From Phycomyces blakesleeanus NRRL 1555(-) (Eukaryota; Mucoromycota; Mucoromycetes; Mucorales; Phycomycetaceae), in assembly GCF_001638985.1 (NCBI RefSeq), contig NW_017265148.1:1005492-1069491 (forward strand): 64,000 nt of DNA, in the 5' to 3' direction. Below the pieces are notes generated by a model. The model was not told the origin of the DNA, made no database searches, and saw nothing but the letters and a program-made list of their open reading frames with translations. A program made the translations under genes and the position numbers. The number at the start of each line of letters is the position of its first letter. Position 1 is the stretch's first letter. Below, one piece after another: positions 22,301 to 33,739 of this stretch.

Positions 22301-24208
22301 ATTAGTTTTGTGTCAACTTCCCTGAGCCCATCCCAACGGCGATGGAGTACCACCAAAAGAGAATTGTATGCAGTCGTTTTGGCGCTTGATAAATTCCGTC
22401 CATTTCTATGGGGCCGACAGTTCACCATTTTTACTGATCATAAAGCACTCACTTATCTTCACACACAAAAAATTGCTAATCCCATGATAATTGGCTGGAT
22501 TGAGACACTTCTTGACTTTGATTTTAAGGTGGTCCATATTCCTGGTTTGTTGAATAAACTACCAGACTTGTTGAGTCGCTTGTATCCTCCAGAGGATAGT
22601 TACAAGCTGGTGGAGGATGATGGATTGAGAAAAATCAGAACAAAACACTTGCAATCTAAAGATAAAGTTATTATTCGTAAGAAAAAGTACAGTAAGGACA
22701 AAGTGCTAAATGTACTTGCTACACAACTCATCGAAAATGTATCAGAGACTTCCGACTATATGTCGCCTCCTGAAGAAAAGCGAAATGGCTTGTTAAAAGA
22801 AGCACATTCGTTTGGTCACTTTGGTAGTCAAGCTATGGTGAATGATCTTCACTCTCAAGGATTACATTGGACTAATATATATGAAGAAGCAAAGGAGATT
22901 ATTCGTTCTTGCTCTGAATGTCAGAAGCACAATATCAGCAAAAGAGGATATCACCCATTGACCAATGTTGTAGCTTTCCGACCATTTAATCATGTTGCAA
23001 TTGACTTATGCGGTGAATTCCCAGTATCAGAGGATGGTCACACGTATATGCTAGTGTTAGTTGATGTTTGTTCCAAGTATATCATCTTGAGACCATTACC
23101 AAACAAAAACTCGACAACAATAGCTAAGGCATTGATAAAAATATTTGGAGATTATGGTTTTCCCAAAGTAATGCAAAGTGACAATGGGTTGGAATTTAGA
23201 AATTCTTTAATGGCAAGCCTATTGAAAGAGCTTGGTATTGATCGAAGATATTCAACGGCATATCATCCACAAGGAAATGGTATTGCTGAAGCCAGTGTGA
23301 AAGTTGCAGAGAATACTGTACGGAAAATGATGAGAGTGAACAGCAATGACTGGTGTCACTATTTACCAATTGTTCAGCTATGCATAAACAGACATATTCC
23401 TCAAAAGACACTGAGTGCACCCTTTTCACTAATGTATGCTTGCAGAGTTAATGTACCTGATGAGTATGGTGATAAAGCAAAATTCTCTCTTCCCAAAAAC
23501 ACAGTAACAATTGATGAATTGGAGAAGCAGATTGAATATATGGATAAAATAATATTCCTTGCCATAAACGAAAGAGTCTTGCGGATCAACGAAGAGTTAA
23601 AAAAGAAATACAATCACAAGAACATCTTAATAGACATCCCCAAAGGAACACACGTAAGGGTCAGATTACCACATCGTCCAAATAAATTGGCACCAATCTA
23701 TGAAGGTCCTTATACAGTGGTTCGAAGAAATAAAGGAGGATCGTATGAACTAAAGGATGAGCAAGGAGAATTGTTGCACCGAAATTACACACCCTCAGAA
23801 CTCAAGATGGTTACCATCGATGAATCTACAATTGAGAATGAGCTCTATGAAGTTCAAGACATTCGCGATCATCGTGATGCTGCTGGTGAAAGAGAATATC
23901 TGGTAAAATGGGTTGGTTATGGTGAACGGGCAAACACATGGCAAATGGCTAACGATTTTACCAATCCCACAATAATAGAAAAGTATTGGAAGAAGGTCAG
24001 AGAAATCGAACGTTTAGAGAATGAGAGAGCCACGGAATTAGTGAATAAGAGTGCAGCCTCATTAAAGAAAACAGTTCAAATTCCAAGACATGATGGTAAA
24101 ATAAAAAGGAATCGCATTGAAGAGTACAATGGAAGTAAGCTTCCTACCGCACTGAGTAGAGAAGAAAGAATGTCCAAAAGAAGAGCAACAAAAAATTTGA
24201 TAAAATAA
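19307..24208 (+). CDS. Gag-Pol polyprotein of chromovirus 1, one in-frame TGA
   Basis: A single frame of 1633 codons is interrupted only by TGA at 19937-19939, within Gag. Gag continues with a zinc knuckle (CRQCGENYFRGHVC). Protease: MIDTGSARTFIS. Reverse transcriptase: FFTTLDLSNAYH (motif A) and NFVDDCIVASE (FVDD catalytic box). RNase H: MYVATDASLYG. Integrase: the zinc site HSFGHFG...CSECQKHN and the catalytic residues in AIDLCGEF, MQSDNGLEF and GIAEASVK. A C-terminal chromodomain (LYEVQDIRDHR...EYLVKWVGYGERANTWQ) defines chromoviruses and would steer integration to marked chromatin. All catalytic residues look intact. The TGA falls where Trp is plausible and may be a recent G-to-A mutation; readthrough is possible but unsupported. 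Confidence 0.93.
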
Positions 24209-24367
24209 ACACGTAATCCACGGAGCTGAGTTTACAGTGCAGATCTCTTGAAGTATAAAAAAAAATTATGAGCGTAATTGACCCAAATGAAATTGAGCAA
24301 TTCGACAAATTAATAAATAGTTAAGATGAGATGTTTTGCCGAATCAACAAAAGGTATTGTTGAATCT

Positions 24368-24379
24368 GGTGGAGGATAA
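24368..24379 (+). other. Polypurine tract of chromovirus 1
   Basis: GGTGGAGGATAA ends directly at the 3' LTR (TGTTGTAAATG). The same position in chromovirus 2 reads GGGTGGGGATAA, which supports its role as the plus-strand primer site. Confidence 0.8.
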
Positions 24380-24911
24380 TGTTGTAAATGAGTATTGACT
24401 ACTGCTGTAATTGAGAATAAGTCTGAAGAAAATAATATAAGGCCTCAGCTATTCCAGTCAAAGGTGTCTACCGATTACTTTATTATTTAACACACAGGTT
24501 TAGCATGCATGATAGTGATTATATTTCATATGATGATATCACCATAATATGGGATACATCAGTGGATTATTATAAGCATAATTATAACTCATAAACACAT
24601 TTACTTTCGATGTTAATACTTCATTGGGACTACACACATTTATATAATTAATCATACATTAATTATCCCAAGATCACGTTGCTCTGATTAAGGCTCAGAT
24701 AGGATCGATTACCTGACCCCAGTCATATAATTTTCCCAATCCAAAACAATATAAATAGCAGTAGTAGTTCAGTGTAGGAACCTGGTCAAACTTTGATACA
24801 AAATCTTTCTCAATAAACAAAACCTACACAAGTTCTCACGAATCTTCGTTCCTAATTTCAAATCTTGAATTCTTCCTCTTAAAAACTTCTTCAACTTCAA
24901 CCACCACAACA
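24380..24911 (+). repeat. 3' LTR of chromovirus 1
   Basis: A 532-bp LTR almost identical to the solo LTR at 2116-2647 and more different from its own 5' LTR. It abuts the Helitron relic directly. Confidence 0.93.
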
Positions 24912-27603
24912 GAAACAATTGAGGATAGAACTGGATATCCGATATACAGAAGAAGAGAGGATGGGCAAAAAGTGAAGAAAAAGCTGTACATGCTGGATAA
25001 CAGATAGGTGATTTCTCATAACTGATATATATGTGCCAAATACAATGCCCATATCGATGTCAAAATTAGTTTCTCATTTCATGTTGTAAAATATTTATAT
25101 AAATATGTTTACAAAGGCCACAACCAAGCAATAGCAAGAATTGAGCCTGCGATTCCTGCTACTGATTCTTCATCTACAACACAGCCACAGCAAGAAGAAG
25201 CAATCAACAAGATCAATGAATATCTGAATGTCTGATATGTCTCTGCCTCTGAAGTAGTTGGCAAATCTTTTCATTCAAGCTGCATCAAGAGTTCCCTTTG
25301 CATTAAAGATTGGCAATACATCATAAAAACTTGCAAGAGGTGTATTACATGTATTCAATGAACTTGGCGGTTTTGTCTCAAGTCAATGTAAACACAACAT
25401 TGACATCGTGTTTATTTTATAATGCTGAGAATACAGACTCGCATCAGCACTTGTATAAAAACTTTCTTCAAAATTATGTCTGGCATGCCAAGAAATATGT
25501 GTGGATTTGGCATAAGTGTTATGAAACAGGAACAATTGAAAGAATGTATGCTGTTTCTCCACGAGACCCAGAAAAATACTTTCTGAGAATTTTGTTATTG
25601 AATGTTTATGGCACTAAAAGCTTCCAGAATTTGCATACTGTCGAAGGTGTCTTGCACAAAACCAATCAAGCAGCATGCCGGGCCCTGGGGCTGTTAATTG
25701 ATGACACAGAATGGACAAACTGTATGGAAGAAGCAGTTGCTTACCAGTTGCCCTCTTCTCTAAGACAATTGTTTGCAGTCCTTCTGGTGTTCTGTGAGGT
25801 GTCAGACCCCTTTGCTCTCTGGACGTTCTTCAAATCTACTATGGTAGAGAATTACTTGCACACTGAAAGATTGCAGCAAGCCAATTCAGCTCTGAAGCCT
25901 GCACAAGAAATGTATGATACGTGTTTATGGGACATTGAGAGTCATATGTCTGCCAACTCTCTGTCCCTTGCAGCCTTTGATAGGTTTGTCCTCCCTTCTC
26001 CACCAGCTGATATCTACAAAGAGTTTTGGAAGACAGAGATTAGAGACACTAATCTAGTAGCAACATGATCTCTGTTGTGAAGCTCTCCAGTTACCTGATC
26101 TAGACAATTTTGTGTTCAATCAAGAGCAGAAAGACGTATATGACACAGTTATAGAAGCAGTTGATGCACCTCCAACCACACCAAGACTATTTTTTGTTGA
26201 TGGACCAGGTGGAATGGGTAAAACGTTTGTTTTCAATTCCTTGCTGAATAAAGTCTGTCAACAGGGAAAGTTTGCTCTTGCTGTTGCTACAAGTGGAATA
26301 GCCGCATTGCTCTTAGATGGTGGTCAGACAGCCCACTCCAAATTTAAAATACCTATCAATGTCAACACAAACTCAATGTGTGCCATCCCTGTCACTTCCC
26401 AGACTGCCAAGCTAATCAGAGAAGCCGAAATGGTAATCTGGGATGAAGCTTCCATGATTAGTAATGATATATTCAATGTTTTAAATCATATGATACAAGA
26501 CATCATGAAAACTGTAGACCTGTTACTCAAAACAGTTCCATTTGGTAGCAAGCTTTTTGTCTTTGGTAGAGATTTTTGCCAAACTTTACCAGTAATTCCC
26601 AGAGCATCAAGATCTCAGATTGTCTTGCAGTGCGTAAATCGAGCAAAAGCATAGAAGCATGTCAAAACACTTCCCTTGAGAAAAAAAAAACATGCGAATC
26701 GCACAAGCAAGTAGCCAAAAAGAAAGAAGTGACCTCCAAAAATTTGCTGCATTTCTCTTGCGTGTTGGAAGTGGTGTCGTCCATACAATCGGTGATGAAA
26801 ACACGATTCCTGTCCCTTCTGAGATGCTTATTAAAAGCCGTAATCTCCTCCATCTGACAAGTGCTGTATTCCCCAACCTTTCTACCAATGCTATTGTACC
26901 CAGTTTCCTCATGGGTCGCGCAATCCTCACCCCCAAAGAATGCAGACATCAAAACAGTAAATGACCTGCTTCTTGATCAATTTCCTAGCAATGCCTGAGA
27001 AATCAAAAGTGCAGACCAGAGCATAAGTGAACAAGACCTATTGGCATATCCAGTGGAATTATTGAACTCCATTAATCCTGGATCTCTACACTCCACAGCT
27101 TATGACTAAAACAAGGATGCCCAATAATGCTTCTTCGGAACATTGATCCTAAAAACGGTCTATGCAATGGTAATCAATTAATTTGCAATTCATTCCGCAT
27201 ACATATACTTAAAGCAACAATTGTCACTGGTGCTCACAAAGAAAAGGTCGTACTTATTTCAAAGATAAAGCTCAATTCATCTACATGTACTTCTTCTGTC
27301 GAGTTCCAATGATGTCAGTTTTCAGTCCATCTTGCATTTGCAATGACAATCAACAAAGCTCAAAGACAAACTCTTGACAGTGTGGGTCTATATTTTCCAG
27401 CTCCAATGTTTTCCCATGGCCAACTCAACGTCGCCCTTTCACGTGTGAGAAAGCCATCTGGAATTAAAATAATGATTGACACATTATCTAACAATACCTT
27501 GTCACAAGATACAGTATTCACAAAAAACCATTGTGTACAAGAAAGTCTTCAAGACCAATTGATTTTCTCTCTCTTCTTTTTTTATATATTTCTCTCTTTA
27601 TAA
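24912..27603 (+). pseudogene. Helitron RepHel relic (plus strand), 5'-truncated
   Basis: From the LTR edge the translation matches the interior of the Helitron at 28187-33072: GYPIY, YICAKYNAHI, VVKYLYKYVYKGHNQ (the Rep tyrosine region), then the PIF1-type helicase with VDGPGGMGKTF (Walker A, near 26200), VIWDEASM (Walker B) and [18 protein letters not shown] (last helicase motif, near 27430). The longest open pieces are 25310-26068, 26112-26654, 27127-27312 and 27343-27603, in three frames, so several indels and stops have accumulated. The zinc-finger and HUH parts of Rep are missing, cut off at the LTR junction. It would have nicked and unwound DNA for rolling-circle transposition. Confidence 0.88.
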
Positions 27604-27810
27604 CTACTCACATTTAATATATTTTAAAATTTTAATATCCCAAAAAAAAACTAACAAAAACTAATCAAAAATATTTCTGCCCTTTATATCTTTTTCTTTT
27701 TCACTCTTTATAACTACACATAATAAATAAATTTTGCACCTTTATATACTCAAAGCAGTGACCTAATATATTGATTTAATCATAATGACGCGTGACATAG
27801 GTCTTTGTTG
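27604..27810. other. AT-rich 3' flank of the Helitron relic
   Basis: T-rich sequence with no gene. It might contain the Helitron 3' terminus, but I cannot identify a clear CTRR end with its hairpin. Confidence 0.4.
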
Positions 27811-28012
27811 TAGGGCCTATTACATAGAACTTATAATAGGGCCAAATGGGGTCCCCTCCCAAAGGGAGGGGGGTTGCTCTCCCCTTTAGAGGAGAGAGAA
27901 GCGGAGTACCTAGTATGTATTTAAAATAATGACTAGGGGAGCGGTGCTCCCCCCCCCCTTTGGGGGGTCCCCCCCCCTCCCCCCTCCCTTTGGGGGGGCC
28001 CCAGAGCCTACC
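27811..28012. repeat. GC-rich palindrome cluster
   Basis: About 200 bp of strong G/C runs lie in otherwise AT-rich DNA. Successive inverted repeats include GGGCCTATTA/TAATAGGGCC (27812-27844), CCCCTCCC/GGGAGGGG (near 27852-27873), CTCTCC/GGAGAG (27878-27899) and two larger C8-10/G6-7 palindromes (27940-28010). It lies between the 3' ends of two convergent Helitrons. It resembles mobile GC clusters or double-hairpin elements of fungal mitochondrial DNA, but could also be an expanded Helitron 3' hairpin. Confidence 0.8.
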
Positions 28013-28186
28013 GGAAGTTAATATAAAACCCTTCCCTATTGGAAGTCTAAGTATCGTATAGCACAATTAATAGGAACATTTTATTTGAGTGAATTATATG
28101 AAAAGAAAGGATATGTATAGATGTTTTATTATTCAAAAAAAAATTGGTTAGATGAGTTTATAGTGTATGTTATATATAATTTTTTA

Positions 28187-31100
28187 CTAAATGTCAAAGA
28201 CTTCCTTAAATACAACATTGTCTGTAAATACAGTATTTGCCGTTTCGTTGGAATTTGCTGGTGTATCAAGCATTATCTTGATTGTAGAAGGTTTTCTGAC
28301 CCGGGATAGAGCAACATACAGCTGGCCATGGGAGAATACTGGGGCAGGGAGATATAATCCAACACTCTTAAGAGTTTGACCTTGTGACTTGTTTATTGTC
28401 ATTGCGAATGCAAGACGAACTGGAAATTGGAACCACTGGAATTCAATTTCACTATTTGATCCAGATGGATTAAGCTTTATTCTTGGAATAAGAGATACTT
28501 GCCCGGCATTTGATCCAGTCACAATTGTTGCTCTGATGACAGATGTTCCAAAAGAGTTGCAAATCAGACGTGTACCATTACAGAGGCCGTTTTTTGGGTC
28601 AAGATTGCGAAGAAGCATGATAGGACATCCTTTTTTTAAGGACAGTGAGTGAGGTGGTAGGGATCCAGGATCAATGGTATTTAGTAGCTCAACTGGATAT
28701 GTCAACTGACCATCTTCATCAATTCCCTGGTCGATGCTCTTAAACTCTCGTGCCTCTCCAGGAAACTGGCTCAGAAGAATATCATTGAGTTTCTTGACAT
28801 CTTTATTCTTAGGAGTAAGCAAAGCACGGCCCATGAGGAAATGAGGGTTGGCTGCATTAGAGGAGAGATCATGGAAAACTGCTTTGGCCAGATCAGCAGG
28901 ATTACATCCAGAAAGTAACATATGGGGCGGAATTGGGATGGTGTCATCACCGCCTGTTGTGTGGGCAGAACCACTACCAACTTGCAAAAGAAATGCTCCA
29001 AATTCCCTAAGCTCTAATGTTTCTTGTTCATTATTTGCTTGGGCAATTCGCATGTTTGTTGTAAGCCACAAGGTTTTTACATTTCTCCATGCAGATGCTT
29101 TCTTGATACATTGGCTTACAACCTGAGCTCTTGTTGCCTTGGGTATAACAGGAAGGACCTGCCAAAAATCGCCTCCAAAGACAAACAACTTCCCTCCAAA
29201 TGGAACGTTTTCAAGCAATGGATCGACAGTCTTCATTATATCTTGCATGGATCTGCTTACAGTATTAAAAACATCTTTACTAATCATAGAAGCTTCGTCC
29301 CAGATAACCAATTCCGTTCTTCTAATAAGTTGTGCCGTTTGCGAGTTTGCGTTGATGGAGCATAAGGAGTTAAGATCAACTTGCACTGGAATCTTAAACC
29401 TGGAATGTGCTGTACGCCCACTGTCTAGCAGCAATGCAGCAATTCCACTTGTTGCTACTGCAAGAGCAATTTTTCCTTGTTGGCGAGTTTTTTGAAGCAA
29501 GGCATTAAAGACAAATGTCTTTCCCGTCCCACCTGGACCATCGACAAAGTACAATCTTGAGGCTCCCACGTTTTCTTCAATTGCACTTAATACTGTTGTA
29601 TAGATACGTCTTTGTGAATTATTGAATGTCAATGTATCTGGATCTGGCAAAAGCTGGGCTTGATCACATAAATCTTCTTGTTCTTGTATGATGGCTTGAA
29701 CATCTTGCCCATTTGGGCTAAAGTGCTGGATGTCAGGCATTGGTGGAAGAACAAATCCAGTGAACAACATGAGAGACATAGAGTTGGCAGATAGATGACT
29801 TTCGATATCCCATAAACATCTGTCAGACATATCTTGTGTGGGGGCTAACGCAGGAATTCCACTACTTTCTCTTGCCAAATGAAGATAATCTTCAATCATA
29901 GAATCGCGATGAGCAAGCCACAAAGAGAAAGGATCTGATACTGCACAGAAAATCAAAAGAATAGCAAAGAGTCTTCGTAAAGAAAATGGGATCTGATGAG
30001 CTGCTGCCTCTTCCATACAGTTACTCCACTCATCATCATTCAAAAGTAATCCCAGAGCACGACATGCAGCTTGGTTTGTTTCATACACACATCCTTCTAC
30101 TGTACGTATGTCTTCAAAGCTTTTGGCCCCTTTAACATTATGCAGCAGTAATCGTAACGAATATTTTTCAATATCTCTCGGAGACACTATGTAAACTCTG
30201 CCAATCGTTCCTTTATCAAACCTCTTACGTGCTGTCCATTTTTGTTCTTTTGTATTCCATACATAAAGAGAAGGAAAGTCGACGTAAAGAAGTTTTTCAG
30301 ATGATGGGTGTGTAGCATTATAGTCGAAATATCCCATTAAAGTAGTGTTTTTTCTGGAATTTGCAACATCCTCTGGGTTAGAAGATGGATTATAATATAC
30401 GGGTTGGGCATTTTCCAGATGGATTGAAAGTCGTTGATGGCTGGGATACTCTTGATGAAGCTTGAAAGAAAATATTCTCCAGCATGCTTCAGAAGCAGAG
30501 ACATACCGAGCATCAAGAAACTCATTAACTTCGTTTACATGCTCTTGTTGTTGTTGTGGAGCGGAATTGGTGGGTGTAGGCTGCACATGGGCCATTGCAC
30601 GGTCATGTCCTTTATATACATATTTGTAGAGGTATTTTACGGCAGAAACAGAGGTGCTAATCTCAACATTTATATGAGCATTGTATTTTGCACATATGTA
30701 TCTATTGTGTGGAACAACCCATCCATTATCCATGATCTTTGGCCCTCTTCTAATAACTCTTCCATTTCGACTGCATTGATAAATAGGATATCCATTTCCA
30801 CCATCGCTAGTCTCATTGCAAAGCTTTTTAGGATAATTCTTTGAACAGATCCCATTCTTCATGCATGGTGCTTTTGGATATTTCTTTCCGCATGGGCCAT
30901 GCATCATGCATTTTTTTACTGTTTCATATGCCAATGGCTCAGTTTCAGGATCTGGGATTTCAGCCGAAACTATTCTGTCAAAATCTTCTATTGTTTTTGG
31001 TTTATCTTGTGGTCGCAAAATCAAAAGAATGTGGGCATGAGGAAGTCCGCGCTTTTGGAATTCAATGACATATATAAAGGCCAAAACTTTCCCCAGAATA

Positions 31101-33072
31101 TTTTTTTTGTAAGGTTAATCATGAGCTCTTTGAGCTTCATATTGAAAACCCGAGAACAAAGATCTGGTCTGTCATTAGCTTTTTGCTCAGCCAACAGGGA
31201 ATTTGTGATTTCTGGCCACTTTGAATTGCAAGTGAAAGTTATGAACAAATCAGGCTTGCCAAAACGACGCACAATACTCATTAAATCTTGATAAAGTTGA
31301 GCCATATACCGGGGGCTACCAATAAAAGAAGATGGAAGAATAACTCTCTTTCCAAGATTTGCAAGATTACAATCGTTATGGATAACAGCATCCTGAATTC
31401 CACTATAAAGATCTACATGGAGACGATTTTGATTGCTGGTGATGAAGTGCAGCCGATCGTGCTCAACTTTGGCATACATATCAACAATATATTGTTGAAA
31501 GAGACGGCCAAAAAGATGGAGGAGGTGCTGTGTGTTGTGTCGATACATCAAACGGTTTGAGTACCATTGCATTACTGTGACATGCTCTCCTGACAATGAG
31601 CTGGCATCAATGGTCCAACCATCTTCACCATGTGGAAAGAGTAGCACATAGTGTAAAGCATCATAAGATCGGTTGTACTCATTGATGTTCTGTTGGAAGT
31701 TGGCTCTGGTGTGCAGCACAATGTCTCTTGAAGTACCCTCTTCATTATTCATAATAAGAACTGCTATTTCACTTGCAGTTGGAGCATTGTACCGTCTTTG
31801 ATCCCGAGGCCCCTCAGCTACTAAACGCAAAGTGAGATCTATAGATTGTCCCTTTTCCCGAGAAATTCGATCCATTGTTCTGAAGAGATGTACGAATAGA
31901 TTTGTTTCCATAAGAATGGACTGAATCTTCTCCAAAACACTTCTCTCCAATTGTGGGGAATGGTACTGTCTTTGATCTATCTGAGCAGCACTATCATAAA
32001 TATAGATCTGAGCGAATTTTGGGTGAGCAATATCAGATTCTGTCACTGGCAAAATAGATCCAATTCTATGACAAATTGTTCCGTGAATCCGGAAGTTGTA
32101 TGCCCCATTGATATTGTTGCCAACAGATGTATCAATTTTAGCTCCCAAAGAAGTAAAGCTCATTGTACTATTATAGCTTCGAATGTTTTCAAGAAACTTC
32201 TTTCCATCACGTGTTCTATAGTTCAAAAGCTCAGCAATTCCTGTAGGTGTTGGCTCAATTTGGGGGAGAACATGCTTTCCTTTGTTACAACACATAGAGA
32301 ACGTGGGGCTTCTTAAAGAAGAACGACTGTTTTTTTCATGTGCCCACATCATTGCCCCACAAAATCGACACTCGATATCCATATCTCCCCTGTTATCAAC
32401 TGCTGGTTCTGAAATAGCTGGAAGTCGGGCAATATTATTCAAGCCTCTGCCTCGATTTCTAGATCCTCTTGCTCTGCTACTGTTATTGTTTGGACAAAAT
32501 CTGCTTGTAATTTGGCGATGATCAGTTCCATTACAGTGAGGACAATGGGGTAAAATTGATCCTCTATTCACAGTTGAAATCTCCTCGACTTCTTCTTCTC
32601 TTCCAGTCACTTCTTCGTCAGATAAAGTGACCTCGACTTCTTCTTCTCTTCCAGTCACTTCTTCATCAGATGAAGTCTCCTCAATCTCTTCTTCCATGAC
32701 TGCTTCAAGAACTTCAGTAATAGTCTCATTTGCGAGTGGAAATTCAGTCAACTCAGAAACTGAAATAAAAGTCGATGTTTCTATGTCCAAATTTTGGTCT
32801 TGGACAGGCTCACTTCTTATTCTCAAGGCAGCAGCTATTTTTTTATAAACACATTTATTATTAAAAAATATATATAACACTTGCAGTAATACGCATAAGT
32901 GTATAAATAAATAGTTACTTTGGCTACTTTCTGCAGGATATTCATCTACATTAGTTCTCTTTTGAGGAATGTGGAGAGAAATGTTCTTTGGGTTCATGAG
33001 ACATTGCTTATGAGTACTTCTGCTATGTCCAAGCATATGGCAAGCAGCACAACGATGTTGAGTAGATGACAT
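28187..33072 (-). CDS. Helitron RepHel (Rep/helicase), two frames joined at an A8 run
   Basis: The upstream frame (33072-31021, 683 aa, ATG at 33072) has N-terminal zinc-binding clusters (CAACHMLGHSRSTHKQC, CPHCNGTDH, CRFCGAMMWAH), an acidic region and the start of Rep. At an A8 run (plus 31101-31108) the frame must shift by -1, after which 965 codons are open. These contain the HUH site GLPHAHIL, the tyrosine region KYLYKYVYKG, and a PIF1-type helicase with VDGPGGTGKTF (about residue 515 of this frame), LVIWDEASM, FGGDFWQVLPVIP and [13 protein letters not shown]. The protein would nick, transfer and unwind DNA for rolling-circle transposition. Apart from the shift I see no stop, so this copy may be recent or active. 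Confidence 0.9.
32587..32682 (-). repeat. 48-bp in-frame duplication in the Helitron Rep
   Basis: Two tandem 48-bp units encode SDEEVTGREEEVEVTL and SDEEVTGREEEVEEIS, an acidic linker between the N-terminal zinc clusters. Being a multiple of three, the repeat can change copy number without breaking the frame. Confidence 0.85.
32835..32918 (-). other. Probable 84-nt intron in the Helitron Rep
   Basis: On the minus strand GTAACT begins at 32918 and ...AAAAAAATAG ends at 32835. The segment is very AT-rich and would encode an out-of-place hydrophobic stretch (YLFIHLCVLLQVLYIFF). Its length is 3n with no stop, so both spliced and unspliced messages stay open. Confidence 0.55.
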
Positions 33073-33279
33073 TTTATTTTTCGGTTTTTTTTTTCAAAGT
33101 TAGAGTTTGGTTTGATAGTTATATAAGTTTTTTGGCAATAGTTTGTAAAATAAATTCAAGGGGTTAATATCTCGGTATACCATGTGACATAGTAATGTCA
33201 GGAGCGGATTGGAATTGGCACTCAGTTCCAATCCTACCCAATCAGAAACAACTACTCCAACCGCAGTAGTTGGGTGAGC
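33073..33279. other. Helitron 5' flank with two hairpins
   Basis: No gene. GGATTGGAA (33206-33214) pairs with TTCCAATCC (33226-33234), and CAACTACT (33249-33256) pairs with AGTAGTTG (33265-33272). They lie just outside the Helitron's coding start and just before the 288-bp repeat. Confidence 0.6.
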
Positions 33280-33567
33280 AAGGCCAAGAAGAAGAAGACA
33301 ACCATTGCTCAGCAAGATACTGCAGCAAAAGGACTTAGCTAGAATATAGGATACTGCGGCATCTTATAAATTAATATAAATATCATAAATATTATCACAA
33401 ATAAACATTATCTTTATCTTCATATTTCATTCTATCTTATTATCTTATTGTGTGACTTCTCGCACATTACAGTAAAAGTGCTAGATTTTAGATGTGAATA
33501 AATGTTTTACAGGCAAATTCGTATATCACGTGATGCTGCTAATTTTGATTGATTTTAGATATATAGA
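33280..33567 (+). repeat. 288-bp inverted repeat, left copy
   Basis: Nearly identical to the reverse complement of 42872-43159. The first ~65 bp read as a lysine-rich C-terminus (KAKKKKTTIAQQDTAAKGLS then stop), followed by AT-rich DNA with TATA-like and AATAAAC-like words and CTCGCACATTACAG. It is probably the 3' end of some element gene plus terminal sequence. Family unknown. Confidence 0.85.
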
Positions 33568-33739
33568 AGTTCTAATTATAACATTTCTATAATAAAATCA
33601 TAAATATAAGTTTTCATTTTTATCATTTTTATCTAAAAAAAAAAACATCCATCAATTCTTTAAACATGACATTAATTAAGAGTGTATGAATTTTTAAATT
33701 ACTTTTATTTCGCAAAGTATAAAATACATTTTAATGCTT

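Larger units (their letters stand above)
18755..24911 (+). mobile_element. Ty3/gypsy chromovirus 1, near-complete provirus
   Basis: The order is 5' LTR (18755-19287), primer-binding region, one Gag-Pol frame (19307-24208), polypurine tract (24368-24379) and 3' LTR (24380-24911), 6157 bp in all. The two LTRs differ at about 14 positions, whereas the 3' LTR differs at only one base from the solo LTR at 2116. The flanks (GTGTA on the left, GAAAC on the right) do not match. Both facts point to a recombinant provirus rather than one clean insertion. One stop codon interrupts the coding frame. Confidence 0.95.
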
